DNA of 44,893 bases from Lewinellaceae bacterium (GTDB lineage: Bacteria; Bacteroidota; Bacteroidia; Chitinophagales; Saprospiraceae). Both the position numbers and the translations under genes were made by a program. Under the pieces are notes generated by a model that made no database searches, had not been told where the DNA came from, and saw only the letters and a list, made by a program, of their open reading frames with translations. Of this stretch, positions 26,060 through 35,648 are shown piece by piece (the first letter of the stretch is position 1; every line of letters begins with the position of its first letter). The stretch is from contig JAHELJ010000025.1 in NCBI GenBank assembly GCA_024644235.1, positions 1 through 44,893 of the forward strand. Reading direction: 5' to 3'.

Positions 26060-27589
26060 ATGAACCAAACTGCGAACGTATCTGCCGGGCAAGCTCCCGA
26101 TATGAAATTATTTTGGGGCTGCTTTATAGCGCTCATTGCCACTGGATTTGGATTTATCGCCAGGGTACTCACCTCCAACGAATGGGGTACCGAGTTTGGG
26201 CTATCCCAGACTCAAATTGGCGAAATCAACGGGGTTGGACTGTGGCCTTTTGCGATAAGTATTGTTCTCTTCAGCCTCATCATTGATAAAATTGGATATA
26301 AAGCAGCGATGTGGTTTGGTCTGGTTTGCCATATCCTTTCAACTATTCTTATCATTTCGGCTGATGGTTACGGATTGATGTACGTCGGTACTTTTGTGTT
26401 GGCACTGGGTAGTGGAACGGTAGAGGCTTATATCAATCCCGTTGTTGCTACCATGTTTAAGGAGAATAAGTCTAAATGGCTAAACATTCTGCATGCGGGT
26501 TGGCCAGGAGGTCTGGTGTTAGGGGGCCTTTTTGTCATCCTCATGCTCTCCGGATTATACTGGAAGTACAAGATTGCCCTCATCTTGATACCGGCAGTGA
26601 CTTATGCCATTTTGCTTTTTAACAAGAAATTTCCAGTGCAGGAACGCGTGGCAATGGGAGTATCCTACAAAGAAATGCTTGGGGAAGTGGGAGCAATAGG
26701 CGCTGGAATCATCGCCTATATGGTCTTTGCCGAGATTGGCCGGCTGGTAGGTTTTGAATACCTGGGTTGGATTGGAGCTGGCGCCAGTGCGTTGATCTTT
26801 TTTGCATATACCAAATCCCTTGGCCAGCCGCTATACATAATCTTACTATTGATTATGATGATTCTAGCGACGACCGAATTGGGAGTTGACAGTTGGATAC
26901 CTCCGTTGATGGAGGGTCCGATGCGTCCCATATTTGGTGATAATGCCGGTGGATGGGTGCTGCTTTATACTTCCCTGATCATGATCATACTCCGCTTCTA
27001 TGCCGGTCCGATTCTGAAGATGGTCGGCTCGCCATTGCGGCTCTTAGCCCTGAGTGCTTTTCTTGCCGCCTTGGGTTTGTTCTTCCTTTCAAAGGCCGCT
27101 GGCGCTGCGATACTTATTGCAGCCACGGTTTACGGACTGGGTAAAACGTTTTTCTGGCCCACTACATTGGGTGTGGTCTCAGAGCAATTTCCCAAGGGAG
27201 GAGCGCTTACCTTGAACGCCATTGCCGGTATGGGCATGCTGGCAGTAGGTACTTTCGGAGCACCGATCCTGGGCTACCTGCAAGACACTACCATCCAAAG
27301 AGAATTGGCAAAACACGATGCCGAAAACAGTACCAACCTAAGCGAGACTTATGTGATCGATGACAACCGATCTATCATAGGTGGTTACCAAAGCCTGAAC
27401 ACAGATAAAGTGGCCAATGCACCAGAAGGAGACAAGGAAGTGATCTCCGGCGTACAGGCCGTCTCACAAAAATATGCACTGAGCCGGGCGGCTATTCTGC
27501 CGGTCATTATGCTGATATGTTATCTGGGATTGATCTTCTACTTCAATAGCAAGGGAGGATACAAACAAGTGAATCTTGGCGGTCATTAG
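26060..27589 (+). CDS. MFS transporter with an extended C-terminal loop
   Basis: 509 aa integral inner-membrane protein with the hydrophobic pattern of about twelve helices. MFS-type features include IIDKIGYKAAMWFGL (the loop after helix 2) and the repeated halves. Unusually, about 70 hydrophilic residues (roughly 405-475; QRELAKHDAENSTNLSETYV and following) lie between the last two helices, longer than the usual short loop. The substrate is unknown. The neighbouring SDR and ThuA-DUF1080 genes hint at sugar-related metabolism, but a terminator separates the SDR gene, so shared function is only a guess. Confidence 0.88.
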   Translation: MNQTANVSAGQAPDMKLFWGCFIALIATGFGFIARVLTSNEWGTEFGLSQTQIGEINGVGLWPFAISIVLFSLIIDKIGYKAAMWFGLVCHILSTILIISADGYGLMYVGTFVLALGSGTVEAYINPVVATMFKENKSKWLNILHAGWPGGLVLGGLFVILMLSGLYWKYKIALILIPAVTYAILLFNKKFPVQERVAMGVSYKEMLGEVGAIGAGIIAYMVFAEIGRLVGFEYLGWIGAGASALIFFAYTKSLGQPLYIILLLIMMILATTELGVDSWIPPLMEGPMRPIFGDNAGGWVLLYTSLIMIILRFYAGPILKMVGSPLRLLALSAFLAALGLFFLSKAAGAAILIAATVYGLGKTFFWPTTLGVVSEQFPKGGALTLNAIAGMGMLAVGTFGAPILGYLQDTTIQRELAKHDAENSTNLSETYVIDDNRSIIGGYQSLNTDKVANAPEGDKEVISGVQAVSQKYALSRAAILPVIMLICYLGLIFYFNSKGGYKQVNLGGH

Positions 27590-27615
27590 CGCTGTCGACT
27601 AAATAGTTTCGGAAT

Positions 27616-27643
27616 AAACCCGGGTTTTGCGCCCGGGTTTTTT
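27616..27643 (+). terminator. Intrinsic terminator after the MFS gene
   Basis: AAACCCGGG (27616-27624) pairs with CCCGGGTTT (27632-27640) around a seven-base loop, followed by further T. It lies 27 bases after the MFS stop and before the SDR gene. Confidence 0.9.
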
Positions 27644-27671
27644 ATTCTTGATCTAGCAAAATGTAGATAAC

Positions 27672-28388
27672 ATGGAATTATCAGGAAAAACCGCAATTAT
27701 CACCGGAGGAAGTAAAGGCATTGGCCTGGGGATTGCTCAAGCCATGCTGGACCAGGGTATGCAAGTGGTCATCACCGGACGCAATAGGCAATCCATCGAC
27801 GAGGCTGTCGAGCTCCTGAGTAAATCAGGCGGGAAACGCGTCAGCGGCGTAGTATCCGACGTGCGGCATCTCGCCAGTGAAGAAAATGTAGTCATTGAAA
27901 CGATCCAAAAGTATGGACAGGTAGATGTGTTGATCGCCAATGCCGGGGTGGGACATTTCGCCCCGATCGAAGAAATGACCACTGAACAATGGAATGATGT
28001 TATAGACATTAACCTCACGGGAGTATTTCATAGCGTGAAGGCATGCGTGCCCGCTCTAAAAAAGACGAGAGGGTATATAATAACCATCGCCAGCTTAGCG
28101 GGTACCAACTTCTTTGCCGGAGGAGCAGCATACAACGCCAGTAAATTTGGACTGGTAGGATTCACCCAGGCAGTGATGCTCGATCTTCGCAATAGTGGGA
28201 TCAAAACCACCACCATTATGCCAGGGTCGGTTGCCACTTATTTCAATAATCGGATACCCTCGGAAAAAGACGCATGGAAGATTCAGCCAGAAGATATCGG
28301 GCAAATGGTGATCGATCTGCTCAAGCTGCCTGCCAGGACGCTACCGAGCAAAGTGGAAGTACGGCCTTCCATGCCCCCGACTAAGTAG
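27672..28388 (+). CDS. Short-chain dehydrogenase/reductase (SDR)
   Basis: 238 aa NAD(P)-dependent oxidoreductase. The dinucleotide loop is GGSKGIGLGIA (12-22), the NAG motif is IANAGVG, and the catalytic tetrad shows Ser in IASLAGT and YNASK (Tyr, Lys). The residue after the first beta strand is TGGS...GRN, which suggests NADP preference, though that is weak evidence. The substrate is not predictable. It stands convergent with the ThuA-DUF1080 gene, three bases apart. Confidence 0.93.
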   Translation: MELSGKTAIITGGSKGIGLGIAQAMLDQGMQVVITGRNRQSIDEAVELLSKSGGKRVSGVVSDVRHLASEENVVIETIQKYGQVDVLIANAGVGHFAPIEEMTTEQWNDVIDINLTGVFHSVKACVPALKKTRGYIITIASLAGTNFFAGGAAYNASKFGLVGFTQAVMLDLRNSGIKTTTIMPGSVATYFNNRIPSEKDAWKIQPEDIGQMVIDLLKLPARTLPSKVEVRPSMPPTK

Positions 28389-28391
28389 AGA

Positions 28392-29771
28392 TTACCAGGT
28401 CTTGATCTTTATGTTGCGATAGGATACTTCGTCATTGTGGTCCTGCAGTGAGATATGTCCTTTGCGATGTTTGGCAAAGTCGGGAAGGTCTTTGAATTTG
28501 CTTTCCGCAACCATGGCATTCCATTCCGGGGTGAACATTTCAAATTCAACTACCTGAACTCCGTTTAGCCAGAAAGTGCCCTTCCCGTCATCGATGCGTA
28601 TACGTACCTGATTCCATTCGCCGGCAGGTTTCACAGTTTCCTCTCGGCAAGCAATGAGATCGTAAAGATCACCGGCCCTATGGGTGTGGATCTTTGCATC
28701 AGGGTGGCAAGTGTTGTCCAGCACCTGCATCTCCGGACCGGTATGCCATACTCGCTGGTATTGTGAATCTTCGGAGATTCCAAACATGATTCCGCTGTTG
28801 CCGCAGGGGCTAATCTTCCACTCAAGGGCCAATTCGAAGTTTTCAAACTGCTCGGTGGTGATGATGTCGCCGCCATCTTTTGAACGAGTTCGCCCGTTCT
28901 CCATTTCTTCCACCTCCAGTGTGAGTGTTCCTTCTTTTACCACCCAACTGCTGCCGATGCCATCTTTTTGATAATTTCTCCAGCCATTAGTGGTCTTGCC
29001 ATCGAAGAGCAACCGCCAACCGTCGGCTTCTTCTTTTTCTGATAATGTATTCATGTATTCAAGTTTACCCGCAGCATATTTGATTCCACCCATGAGGTGT
29101 GCCAGAAAAGCGTGTTCTTCGTAGGTCTCCTTGGTATGGCCACAACAAGTGTAGAAGACCCTGCCGCCATCATACTCATGATACCACGCAAAAGGATGCG
29201 AGCCGCCATGGTTGCCGCCCTCATAAGTTGACTCGTCCAGATCGAGCAATACATGCACGTCGGGGTTGAAGTTCTTGAAATTGTACCATTCGTCGGTGCG
29301 CACCCAATCCGAGGGCAACAATTGGGTGGATAAATGGCTGTGATCGACCACGCGCAGACGGGCCTCCTGCACCTTTGGATGGCTATCGAAATTGCCTCCG
29401 ATTAATTTGACAAACCAGGGCCAGTCATACTCGGTGTCTGTAGCACTATGGACACCGACAAAACCTTTACCCTGGCGAACGAAGCGCTCCATACTAGCTT
29501 GCTGATCATCGTCAAGAATATCTCCGGTGGTGTTGAGGAAGATGATCACATCATACTGAGCCAGGTTATCGTCAGTAAAATGATTCGCATCCTCGGTATG
29601 GTACATTGAGAAATTATACTCCAGCGCCAGCTTTTCTAAAGCGGCTACACCTGTCTCAATAGAGGCATGGCGGAAACCAGCAGTTTTGCTGAACACCAGC
29701 GTGGAGAATTCCTGAGCTCCCAGGGAGAAGGCCAACAGACAGAACATGGAAGAGACGATCCCTTTATTCAT
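28392..29771 (-). CDS. ThuA-domain protein fused to DUF1080 (3-keto-disaccharide hydrolase)
   Basis: 459 aa. A signal peptide (MNKGIVSSMFCLLAFSLGAQ) is followed by a ThuA-like domain (about 25-250; TLVFSKTAGFRHASIETGVA, VGVHSATDTEYDWPWF, FAWYHEYDGGRVFYTCCGHT). A C-terminal DUF1080 domain then begins DGWRLLFDGKTTNGWRNY and ends RNIKIKTW. The known DUF1080 role is hydrolysis of 3-keto sugars. Both domains are common in Bacteroidota and Planctomycetes sugar catabolism. The exported protein is probably periplasmic. It diverges from the flippase gene. Confidence 0.9.
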   Translation of the reverse strand: MNKGIVSSMFCLLAFSLGAQEFSTLVFSKTAGFRHASIETGVAALEKLALEYNFSMYHTEDANHFTDDNLAQYDVIIFLNTTGDILDDDQQASMERFVRQGKGFVGVHSATDTEYDWPWFVKLIGGNFDSHPKVQEARLRVVDHSHLSTQLLPSDWVRTDEWYNFKNFNPDVHVLLDLDESTYEGGNHGGSHPFAWYHEYDGGRVFYTCCGHTKETYEEHAFLAHLMGGIKYAAGKLEYMNTLSEKEEADGWRLLFDGKTTNGWRNYQKDGIGSSWVVKEGTLTLEVEEMENGRTRSKDGGDIITTEQFENFELALEWKISPCGNSGIMFGISEDSQYQRVWHTGPEMQVLDNTCHPDAKIHTHRAGDLYDLIACREETVKPAGEWNQVRIRIDDGKGTFWLNGVQVVEFEMFTPEWNAMVAESKFKDLPDFAKHRKGHISLQDHNDEVSYRNIKIKTW

Positions 29772-29865
29772 CGATCTATGATTTTGCCTGTCAAAATATA
29801 AAAATCAGTTCCTTTATAGCGAATATGCAAACCGTTTCGTCAGCGATCATAAAGGGGGAGGCAGG

Positions 29866-31311
29866 ATGACCCGGTTGTTTCTCTCCAACCTTTTTCTGGT
29901 AGTGGCGCTCAACCTCCTGGTAAAGCCCTTCTACATATTTGGTATCGATCGCACCGTGCAAAATCTGGTCGGTCCGGAGACGTATGGAACCTATTTTGCC
30001 CTTTTCAACCTAGCTTACTTGCTACAGATCTTCAATGATTTTGGGATTCAAAATTTTAACCACTCCGTCTTTAGCAAACATCACAATCTCATTCCCAAGT
30101 ACCTGCCGAGAATACTGCTGGTCAAACTGATCTTGGCCCTCGGCTTTGTCTCAATAGTTGTGGGGATTGGACTCGTGATAGGCTACCGCAATTCAATCCT
30201 GCCTTTGTTGGGGGTGATCGCGATCAACCAGGTGCTAGTGTCTATGGTTGCTTTTTTCCGGACCAACCTGTCGGCAAGTGGCTACTACCGCATCGACAGT
30301 TCCCTGTCGGTGTTTGATAAATTGCTAATGATCATTTTGGTAGGCTGGATCATCTGGTGCGCTGATCCCGAATTGGAATTTCGGATAGAGTGGTTCGTAT
30401 TTGCCCAGACCTTATCCCTGCTGATCACTCTGGCGGTTTCATGGATACTCGCCAGGGCAAAATTGAAAATAAAGCTGTCGAAACTGCGTCTACATACAGC
30501 TTTTTTGATATGGGTCTTAAAACGAAGTTTGCCTTACGCTGTGGTGCTCCTCCTCATGACTTTCTACACCAGGATCGATGGCATTATGCTCGAACGTTTG
30601 CTGCCCGACGGAGCTTATGAAGCTGGAGTGTATGCTGCCTCATATCGAATCCTTGACGCAGTAAACATGATCGGGGTGCTGGTAGCCGGATTGTTGCTTC
30701 CAATGTTTGCCAAACTTCTGGCGAAGAAAAGATCCGTAGCACCTTTGGTCAATACTGGATTCGCGATGCTAATAGCCGGCTCCCTGATCGTGAGTGTAGT
30801 ATCAATCTATTACGGTATCGAAATCATCTCACTACTCTATACCGGCGCAAATGTGTATTGGGGGCAAGTCTTTCAGATCCTGATGCCCAGTTACCTGGCC
30901 ACCAGCGCAGGATATGTATTCGGTACTTTGCTGACGGCCCATGAAAGCATTCGCCAGATGAACCGGATCTTCCTCGTGGGGGTGGTGGTCAACGTCTTGT
31001 TGAATCTGTTATTTATCTTTTGGTGGAAGGCATGGGGGGCGGCATTGGCTACCCTGATCACGCAGAGCCTGGTCGTGACCGGCCTCTACCTACTTTGTGT
31101 AAGACGTATTGGTGCTATGTTGTCGGGTGCTTTCCTTGGCAAGCTAGCCGGTTTTGTTGTATTAACGATAATCACAGCGCAACTGTCGTATCGCATTCCG
31201 TTGCCGTGGGTGGTCCAGGCAACTGTGCTTGTCCTGGTTTCACTGGGCTTGTCGCTGCTCCTCGGGTTGTTCCCTTTCCGACGGCTTTTCGATCCCAATA
31301 TGATCGATTAA
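29866..31311 (+). CDS. Polysaccharide flippase (Wzx/oligosaccharide flippase family)
   Basis: 481 aa, with about 12-14 predicted helices throughout and no soluble domain. The N-terminus LFLSNLFLVVALNLLVKPFY and VGPETYGTYFALFNLAYLLQ match Wzx/RfbX polysaccharide-export proteins of the MOP superfamily, which flip lipid-linked oligosaccharides across the inner membrane. A purine-rich GGGGGAGGCAGG just before the ATG serves as an unusually strong ribosome site for this genome. It opens a polysaccharide unit with the Wzz-like and ligase genes. Confidence 0.88.
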   Translation: MTRLFLSNLFLVVALNLLVKPFYIFGIDRTVQNLVGPETYGTYFALFNLAYLLQIFNDFGIQNFNHSVFSKHHNLIPKYLPRILLVKLILALGFVSIVVGIGLVIGYRNSILPLLGVIAINQVLVSMVAFFRTNLSASGYYRIDSSLSVFDKLLMIILVGWIIWCADPELEFRIEWFVFAQTLSLLITLAVSWILARAKLKIKLSKLRLHTAFLIWVLKRSLPYAVVLLLMTFYTRIDGIMLERLLPDGAYEAGVYAASYRILDAVNMIGVLVAGLLLPMFAKLLAKKRSVAPLVNTGFAMLIAGSLIVSVVSIYYGIEIISLLYTGANVYWGQVFQILMPSYLATSAGYVFGTLLTAHESIRQMNRIFLVGVVVNVLLNLLFIFWWKAWGAALATLITQSLVVTGLYLLCVRRIGAMLSGAFLGKLAGFVVLTIITAQLSYRIPLPWVVQATVLVLVSLGLSLLLGLFPFRRLFDPNMID

Positions 31312-31324
31312 AACCCACAGGTGC

Positions 31325-31357
31325 TTGGCTCAGCGCCAATATCTTTTTCTACATTTG
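31325..31357 (+). promoter_or_regulatory. Candidate promoter of the Wzz-like gene
   Basis: TTG at 31325-31327, a 22-base spacer and TACATTTG at 31350-31357 match the Bacteroidota consensus. It lies 19 bases before the start at 31377, which means the unit may be transcribed separately from the flippase gene. Confidence 0.45.
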
Positions 31358-31376
31358 CTAAGCTCAGCACAGAACC

Positions 31377-32375
31377 ATGGCTAATCAGGGAGTAGATCTA
31401 AGCTTAACCGCTCTTTTTCGCGTCATCTGGAGCAATCGAAAATTGCTCTTGATCATTGGTGCCGTGGCAGTAGTGGGCTCAGCACTGGTGTCTCTGGTCA
31501 TGACTGAGTATTACCGATCGACTGTCGTTATATTCCCTGCCCGAACTAGCTCGATCATTCTCAATGAGAGTGGGGTGAAGCGTGGAAACATTTCAGATTT
31601 TGGCGAGGAAGAAGAAGCAGAACAACTCCTTCAGGTGATAAGCTCTGATGATGTCCAGCAGAGGGTGATAGAAAAACATGATCTCTATGCCCATTATGAG
31701 ATTGACAGGGGTGAGGCACATAGCCGATCCCGTATCCGTCAACAATACAACAGCAATGTAAACGTAAAACGGACCAAGTATAATTCGATCGAGATCTCGG
31801 TACTGGACACCGACTCCGAAATGGCGGCCGGTATTGCCAACAGCATCTCTGAATTTACCGATAGTGTGAAGAACCGGATGATCAGGGAAAGAGCGATGAC
31901 TTCAATGTCCATGATCGATGATGAGCATGCCAGGCTGCAAACTGAGCTCGATTCACTAAGTGCCCAGCTAAACGAGCTGCAGGAGATGGGGGTATCGGGA
32001 GAAATCGAACGGGGAGCACTTCTTGAAGCTTATGCAGAAGCCGTGACGAATCTGGACAGAGCTACCGCCCGGGAGCTGAAAGCAAGTATTGAGCTCAACC
32101 GAACCTATGGCGATGAGTATGACCTGACCCGGCGCCGACGTGATGTGGTGATCGATCAGTTGTTGCGCTTTCGCAACTTCAAGAACCAATTTATCGCCGA
32201 CGCCAGCATCGACATTCCTCAGAAATTTATCGTAGACAGAGCCATCCCGGCAGACAAGAAGGCCTGGCCCGTCCGCTGGCTTCTGGTAGTAGCAACTACT
32301 TCTTCTGTATTGTTGCTCACCCTGGTATTGCTGATTATAAGGGAAAACCAGGAAGCGATTTTTATCAACCGATGA
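31377..32375 (+). CDS. Wzz/chain-length-determinant-like polysaccharide protein
   Basis: 332 aa. Two transmembrane helices (about 22-43, KLLLIIGAVAVVGSALVSLV, and about 301-322, WLLVVATTSSVLLLTLVLLII) bracket a periplasmic region with a coiled-coil stretch (about 175-220, DDEHARLQTELDSLSAQLNE). This is the Wzz/PCP topology that sets polysaccharide length. There is no tyrosine-kinase domain at the C-terminus. It overlaps the ligase gene by four bases (ATGA 32372-32375). Confidence 0.85.
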   Translation: MANQGVDLSLTALFRVIWSNRKLLLIIGAVAVVGSALVSLVMTEYYRSTVVIFPARTSSIILNESGVKRGNISDFGEEEEAEQLLQVISSDDVQQRVIEKHDLYAHYEIDRGEAHSRSRIRQQYNSNVNVKRTKYNSIEISVLDTDSEMAAGIANSISEFTDSVKNRMIRERAMTSMSMIDDEHARLQTELDSLSAQLNELQEMGVSGEIERGALLEAYAEAVTNLDRATARELKASIELNRTYGDEYDLTRRRRDVVIDQLLRFRNFKNQFIADASIDIPQKFIVDRAIPADKKAWPVRWLLVVATTSSVLLLTLVLLIIRENQEAIFINR

Positions 32376-33814
32376 TCCAGGTACTATCCCAACGCTGGAT
32401 AGGTGCAACAGCTCTATTCTTTGTTGCCTTTCTTTGTTTATCTCTTTTGCGAGAACAATACATCATGCTGGCCCTTCCAATGGCCCTCACTGTAGTCCTC
32501 CTGGCATTCTTCAAACCTGAGTACTTGTTTTACACCATTGTTTTTCTCACTCCGTTCTCCATCAATCTGGAGGAGCTGGAAATGGGAGGACTGGCCTTTT
32601 ACCTTCCCACCGAACCCCTACTGTTTGGCTTTCTGATCATCGTGATGTTGGGGCATCTCCATCAAAAGATTATTCCCGATCAGATTATGCGGCACCCGGT
32701 ATCCCAGATTCTCTACTTATACCTTACCTGGCTAGCAGTATGTGCGATCACCAGTACTGATCCGGTAGTCTCCATCAAATTCCTTCTGGCAAAGTTGTGG
32801 TTTATCGTTCCGATCTACTTCTTTGGTGCGGCATTGTTTCTAAATCCCGATAACATCGTCCGCTTTCTTCATGCTTACCTTCTTGCCTTCCTGGTGGTAG
32901 TTTGCTATACCCTAATGATACATGCCGGCTATGGATTTGAAGAAGACCCTGCTCATTGGGTGATGGAACCGTTCTACCGAGATCACACCCAATATGGATC
33001 GATGGTAGCATTCTTTGTGCCGGTGGCTTTTGCATTTTTGCTGATGCCCAAGAGATCCATTTATGCGAGATTCGCCTTTATCGTTATCTGCGGGTTATTG
33101 GTTTTTGCATTGGTGTACTCCTATAGCCGGGCTGCCTGGCTTAGCGTGTTTTTGGCTTTCGGTGTATGGCTGGTAGTAAAACTAAGAATTAGGATTTGGG
33201 CCTTGATCATGAGCTCGATGGTACTGGCCGTGATCGCTCTGGTCAGTTTTGATGATGTCCTCACTCAGCTCCAGAAAAACAAAACTGATTCTTCCGATAA
33301 CCTGGTGGAAAATGTAGAATCCATCACAAACATCACCACGGACGCGTCCAACCTCGAACGCATCAACCGGTGGAGAGCAGTCTTTGCCATGGCAGCCGAA
33401 CGGCCGGTCTTTGGGTTTGGCCCCGGCACCTATATGTTTGAGTATGCTCCTTATCAACGTTCGCAGGACCTGACCATCATCAGCACTAATTTTGGTGATG
33501 TCGGAAATGCACACAGCGAGTATCTGGGTCCGCTGGCAGAAACTGGCATACCGGGTTTTCTTCTAATGGTATCCCTGGTGGTACTGATATTTTACCGGGC
33601 ATTCCATGCCTATCAACTTTTGGCCAGACGACCGGTGCTACGACATCTGCTACTTTTCACTGCCCTGGCCCTACTTACATATTTTAGTCATGGTGTCTTG
33701 AATAATTTCCTTGACTCAGATAAAGCCAGTGTCCCAGTATTCGGTGGCATGGCAATCATCGTTGCACTGGACCTACTAAGCCAGCAAAGGACTGGCAAAG
33801 AATCTTCGGGATAG
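32372..33814 (+). CDS. O-antigen ligase/polymerase family protein
   Basis: 480 aa integral membrane protein with multiple hydrophobic segments. The Wzy_C/WaaL hallmark is visible as SYSRAAWLSVFL and, after a periplasmic loop (roughly 300-385, GFGPGTYMFEYAPYQ), as NAHSEYLGPLAETGIPGFLL. This family either ligates polysaccharide to lipid A/core or polymerises repeat units; sequence alone does not separate the two. ATGA overlap with the Wzz-like gene, and a one-base overlap with the next gene, imply a common transcript. Confidence 0.88.
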   Translation: MIQVLSQRWIGATALFFVAFLCLSLLREQYIMLALPMALTVVLLAFFKPEYLFYTIVFLTPFSINLEELEMGGLAFYLPTEPLLFGFLIIVMLGHLHQKIIPDQIMRHPVSQILYLYLTWLAVCAITSTDPVVSIKFLLAKLWFIVPIYFFGAALFLNPDNIVRFLHAYLLAFLVVVCYTLMIHAGYGFEEDPAHWVMEPFYRDHTQYGSMVAFFVPVAFAFLLMPKRSIYARFAFIVICGLLVFALVYSYSRAAWLSVFLAFGVWLVVKLRIRIWALIMSSMVLAVIALVSFDDVLTQLQKNKTDSSDNLVENVESITNITTDASNLERINRWRAVFAMAAERPVFGFGPGTYMFEYAPYQRSQDLTIISTNFGDVGNAHSEYLGPLAETGIPGFLLMVSLVVLIFYRAFHAYQLLARRPVLRHLLLFTALALLTYFSHGVLNNFLDSDKASVPVFGGMAIIVALDLLSQQRTGKESSG

Positions 33815-34977
33815 TGCAGGGCATCTATCTCATACTGTTCTTGATCTTTATGCCGGTGCTCTGGCTGGCGGTGGAATACCCTTACCTGCTGCGCAGCCTG
33901 AAGATGGCATATCGCTCCCGCCGGCTGGGCCCGGCAATTCACGAGCACCAGGCCTTTGCCAATGATGTCATTCAGGCAACCTCACCTCAGTCATGGTCCC
34001 GGCATCCAGAATACAACCAGGTCCAGCTCACCGATTGGCAGAAGACTGTCCAGGAAAGCATAGGCACCACGGCGTTGTTAGTGATACGCGATGGCAAACT
34101 GTTGCATGAAACTTACTGGCAGCCGCAAGATGGTCATGTTCCTACCAATTCGTTCTCGGTAGCAAAATCATATGTCGGTACTCTGGTTGGAATCGCCATC
34201 GAAGAGGGCCTGCTAAACTGGGAAACCAGGGTTGGAGACCTGCTGCCCTCGTTTGCCGAGCCGGATAAAGCCAGCATCAATGTGTGGCACCTGATGAGTA
34301 TGAGTTCAGGCTTGAAGTGGATAGAAAGTGAGGGAAATCCCTTCAGCCACAATGCCCGGGCTTACTACGGATCTGATCTGAGGAAAATGGTGGATCAACT
34401 CACAGTACACCAACCACCCGGAGAAGCAGTCGAATATGTAAGCATCAATTCGCAGGTGTTGGCATTGTTACTGGAGGAAGCAACCGGGAGGCCGCTGGTG
34501 ACTTATCTAAGCGAGAAATTGTGGACACCATTGCAAGCCGAAGATACGGCCTATTGGAATAAGGACCGGGAAGACGGAGTAGTAAAAGCTTTTTGCTGTC
34601 TCTATGCCTCACCCCTGGATTTTGCCCGCCTCGGTCAATTGTATTTAGATGACGGAAAGTGGAATGGCAAGCAGATACTATCTAAGGCTTTCGTGCGCAG
34701 ATGCACCCAAGCCGTGGACCTTCCCTATCCCTGGGTGAAAAGGCACAACACCATCTACGGTCTTCATTGGTGGTTGGTGGAACACAAAGGTGAGAAGTAT
34801 TTTTATGCTAGAGGAATCCGCGGGCAATATATCATAGTAAACAGGAGCGAGAAAATGGTGATCGTTCGTACCGGGCACAAAAGAAATCCGGTAGACAGCC
34901 ACCTAGGGCATCCACCGGACTTATTCGACCATATCGATGCGGGCATGGAAATTACTTTAAAGTCCTGCCCGCAATAG
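33814..34977 (+). CDS. Membrane-anchored serine hydrolase (beta-lactamase/class C fold)
   Basis: 387 aa from GTG 33814, one base overlapping the ligase stop (TAGTG). An N-terminal membrane segment (4-20, IYLILFLIFMPVLWLAV) anchors a periplasmic class-C-type hydrolase. The active-site S-x-x-K is SVAK (115-118), the tyrosine motif lies in VEYVSINSQ, and GLHWWLVEHKG provides the H-x-G-like third element. Similar proteins are esterases, D-amino-acid peptidases or transacylases. Its coupling to the polysaccharide ligase suggests action on an envelope glycan, such as ester removal; this is inferred from context only. Confidence 0.85.
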   Translation: MQGIYLILFLIFMPVLWLAVEYPYLLRSLKMAYRSRRLGPAIHEHQAFANDVIQATSPQSWSRHPEYNQVQLTDWQKTVQESIGTTALLVIRDGKLLHETYWQPQDGHVPTNSFSVAKSYVGTLVGIAIEEGLLNWETRVGDLLPSFAEPDKASINVWHLMSMSSGLKWIESEGNPFSHNARAYYGSDLRKMVDQLTVHQPPGEAVEYVSINSQVLALLLEEATGRPLVTYLSEKLWTPLQAEDTAYWNKDREDGVVKAFCCLYASPLDFARLGQLYLDDGKWNGKQILSKAFVRRCTQAVDLPYPWVKRHNTIYGLHWWLVEHKGEKYFYARGIRGQYIIVNRSEKMVIVRTGHKRNPVDSHLGHPPDLFDHIDAGMEITLKSCPQ

Positions 34978-35097
34978 CTCCAGTCACCTTTTGACAAATC
35001 ATATGCCACGAATTCAAGTGGTGACATCTGGAAACTTATCTCCAAGTTTTTACTCTTGATCTTTAGTATTTTACATATTCAAATCATTGAAAAAGAA

Positions 35098-35622
35098 ATG
35101 CGACGACCTTCCGATCAAGAATGTGATCCTTATTATACCACCTATATCGAGCAGGTAGAGGGTGATGATTTTCTCAAAGTATTGATCCGATCAAAGGACA
35201 AAACCAGCAAATTACTTGAAACCATTGAGCCCGGTCGTTGGGATCATCGCTATGCGCCGGGGAAATGGACAGTGAAAGAGCTGCTAATGCATATGATCGA
35301 TACCGAACGCATCTTTGCCTATCGGGCCCTGCGGATCGCCCGCGATGATAAAACGCCCATGGCGGGCTTTGACCAGGATGAATACGTTCCAACTTCAGGT
35401 GCTACTGATCGGTCGCCAGCCTCCATTATCAATGAATACCTAGCGGTAAGAGGAGCTACCATTGAGCTCTTCAAAAATTTTACCGACGAAATGTACGCAC
35501 GAAGCGGGACGGCTTCAGACCGGCCTTTTACTCCGCTGGCGCTAGGCTTTATTACCGCTGGTCATGAGATCCATCATCTTCGCTTGCTCTCGGAAAAGTA
35601 CGATATCGAAGTAGCCGGCTGA
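35098..35622 (+). CDS. DinB-family protein
   Basis: 174 aa from ATG 35098; an in-frame start at 35056 would add 14 residues with no protein-like character. The DinB_2 four-helix bundle is recognised by WDHRYAPGKWTVKELLMHMI, DTERIFAYRALRIAR and the C-terminal AGHEIHHLRLL. The histidines at MHMID and HEIHH probably form the metal site. DinB proteins are often thiol-dependent S-transferases or of unknown function. It stands 26 bases before the thioesterase gene, in the same direction. Confidence 0.88.
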   Translation: MRRPSDQECDPYYTTYIEQVEGDDFLKVLIRSKDKTSKLLETIEPGRWDHRYAPGKWTVKELLMHMIDTERIFAYRALRIARDDKTPMAGFDQDEYVPTSGATDRSPASIINEYLAVRGATIELFKNFTDEMYARSGTASDRPFTPLALGFITAGHEIHHLRLLSEKYDIEVAG

Positions 35623-35648
35623 ACCGAAAAAAAGTCATCTTTACAGCC

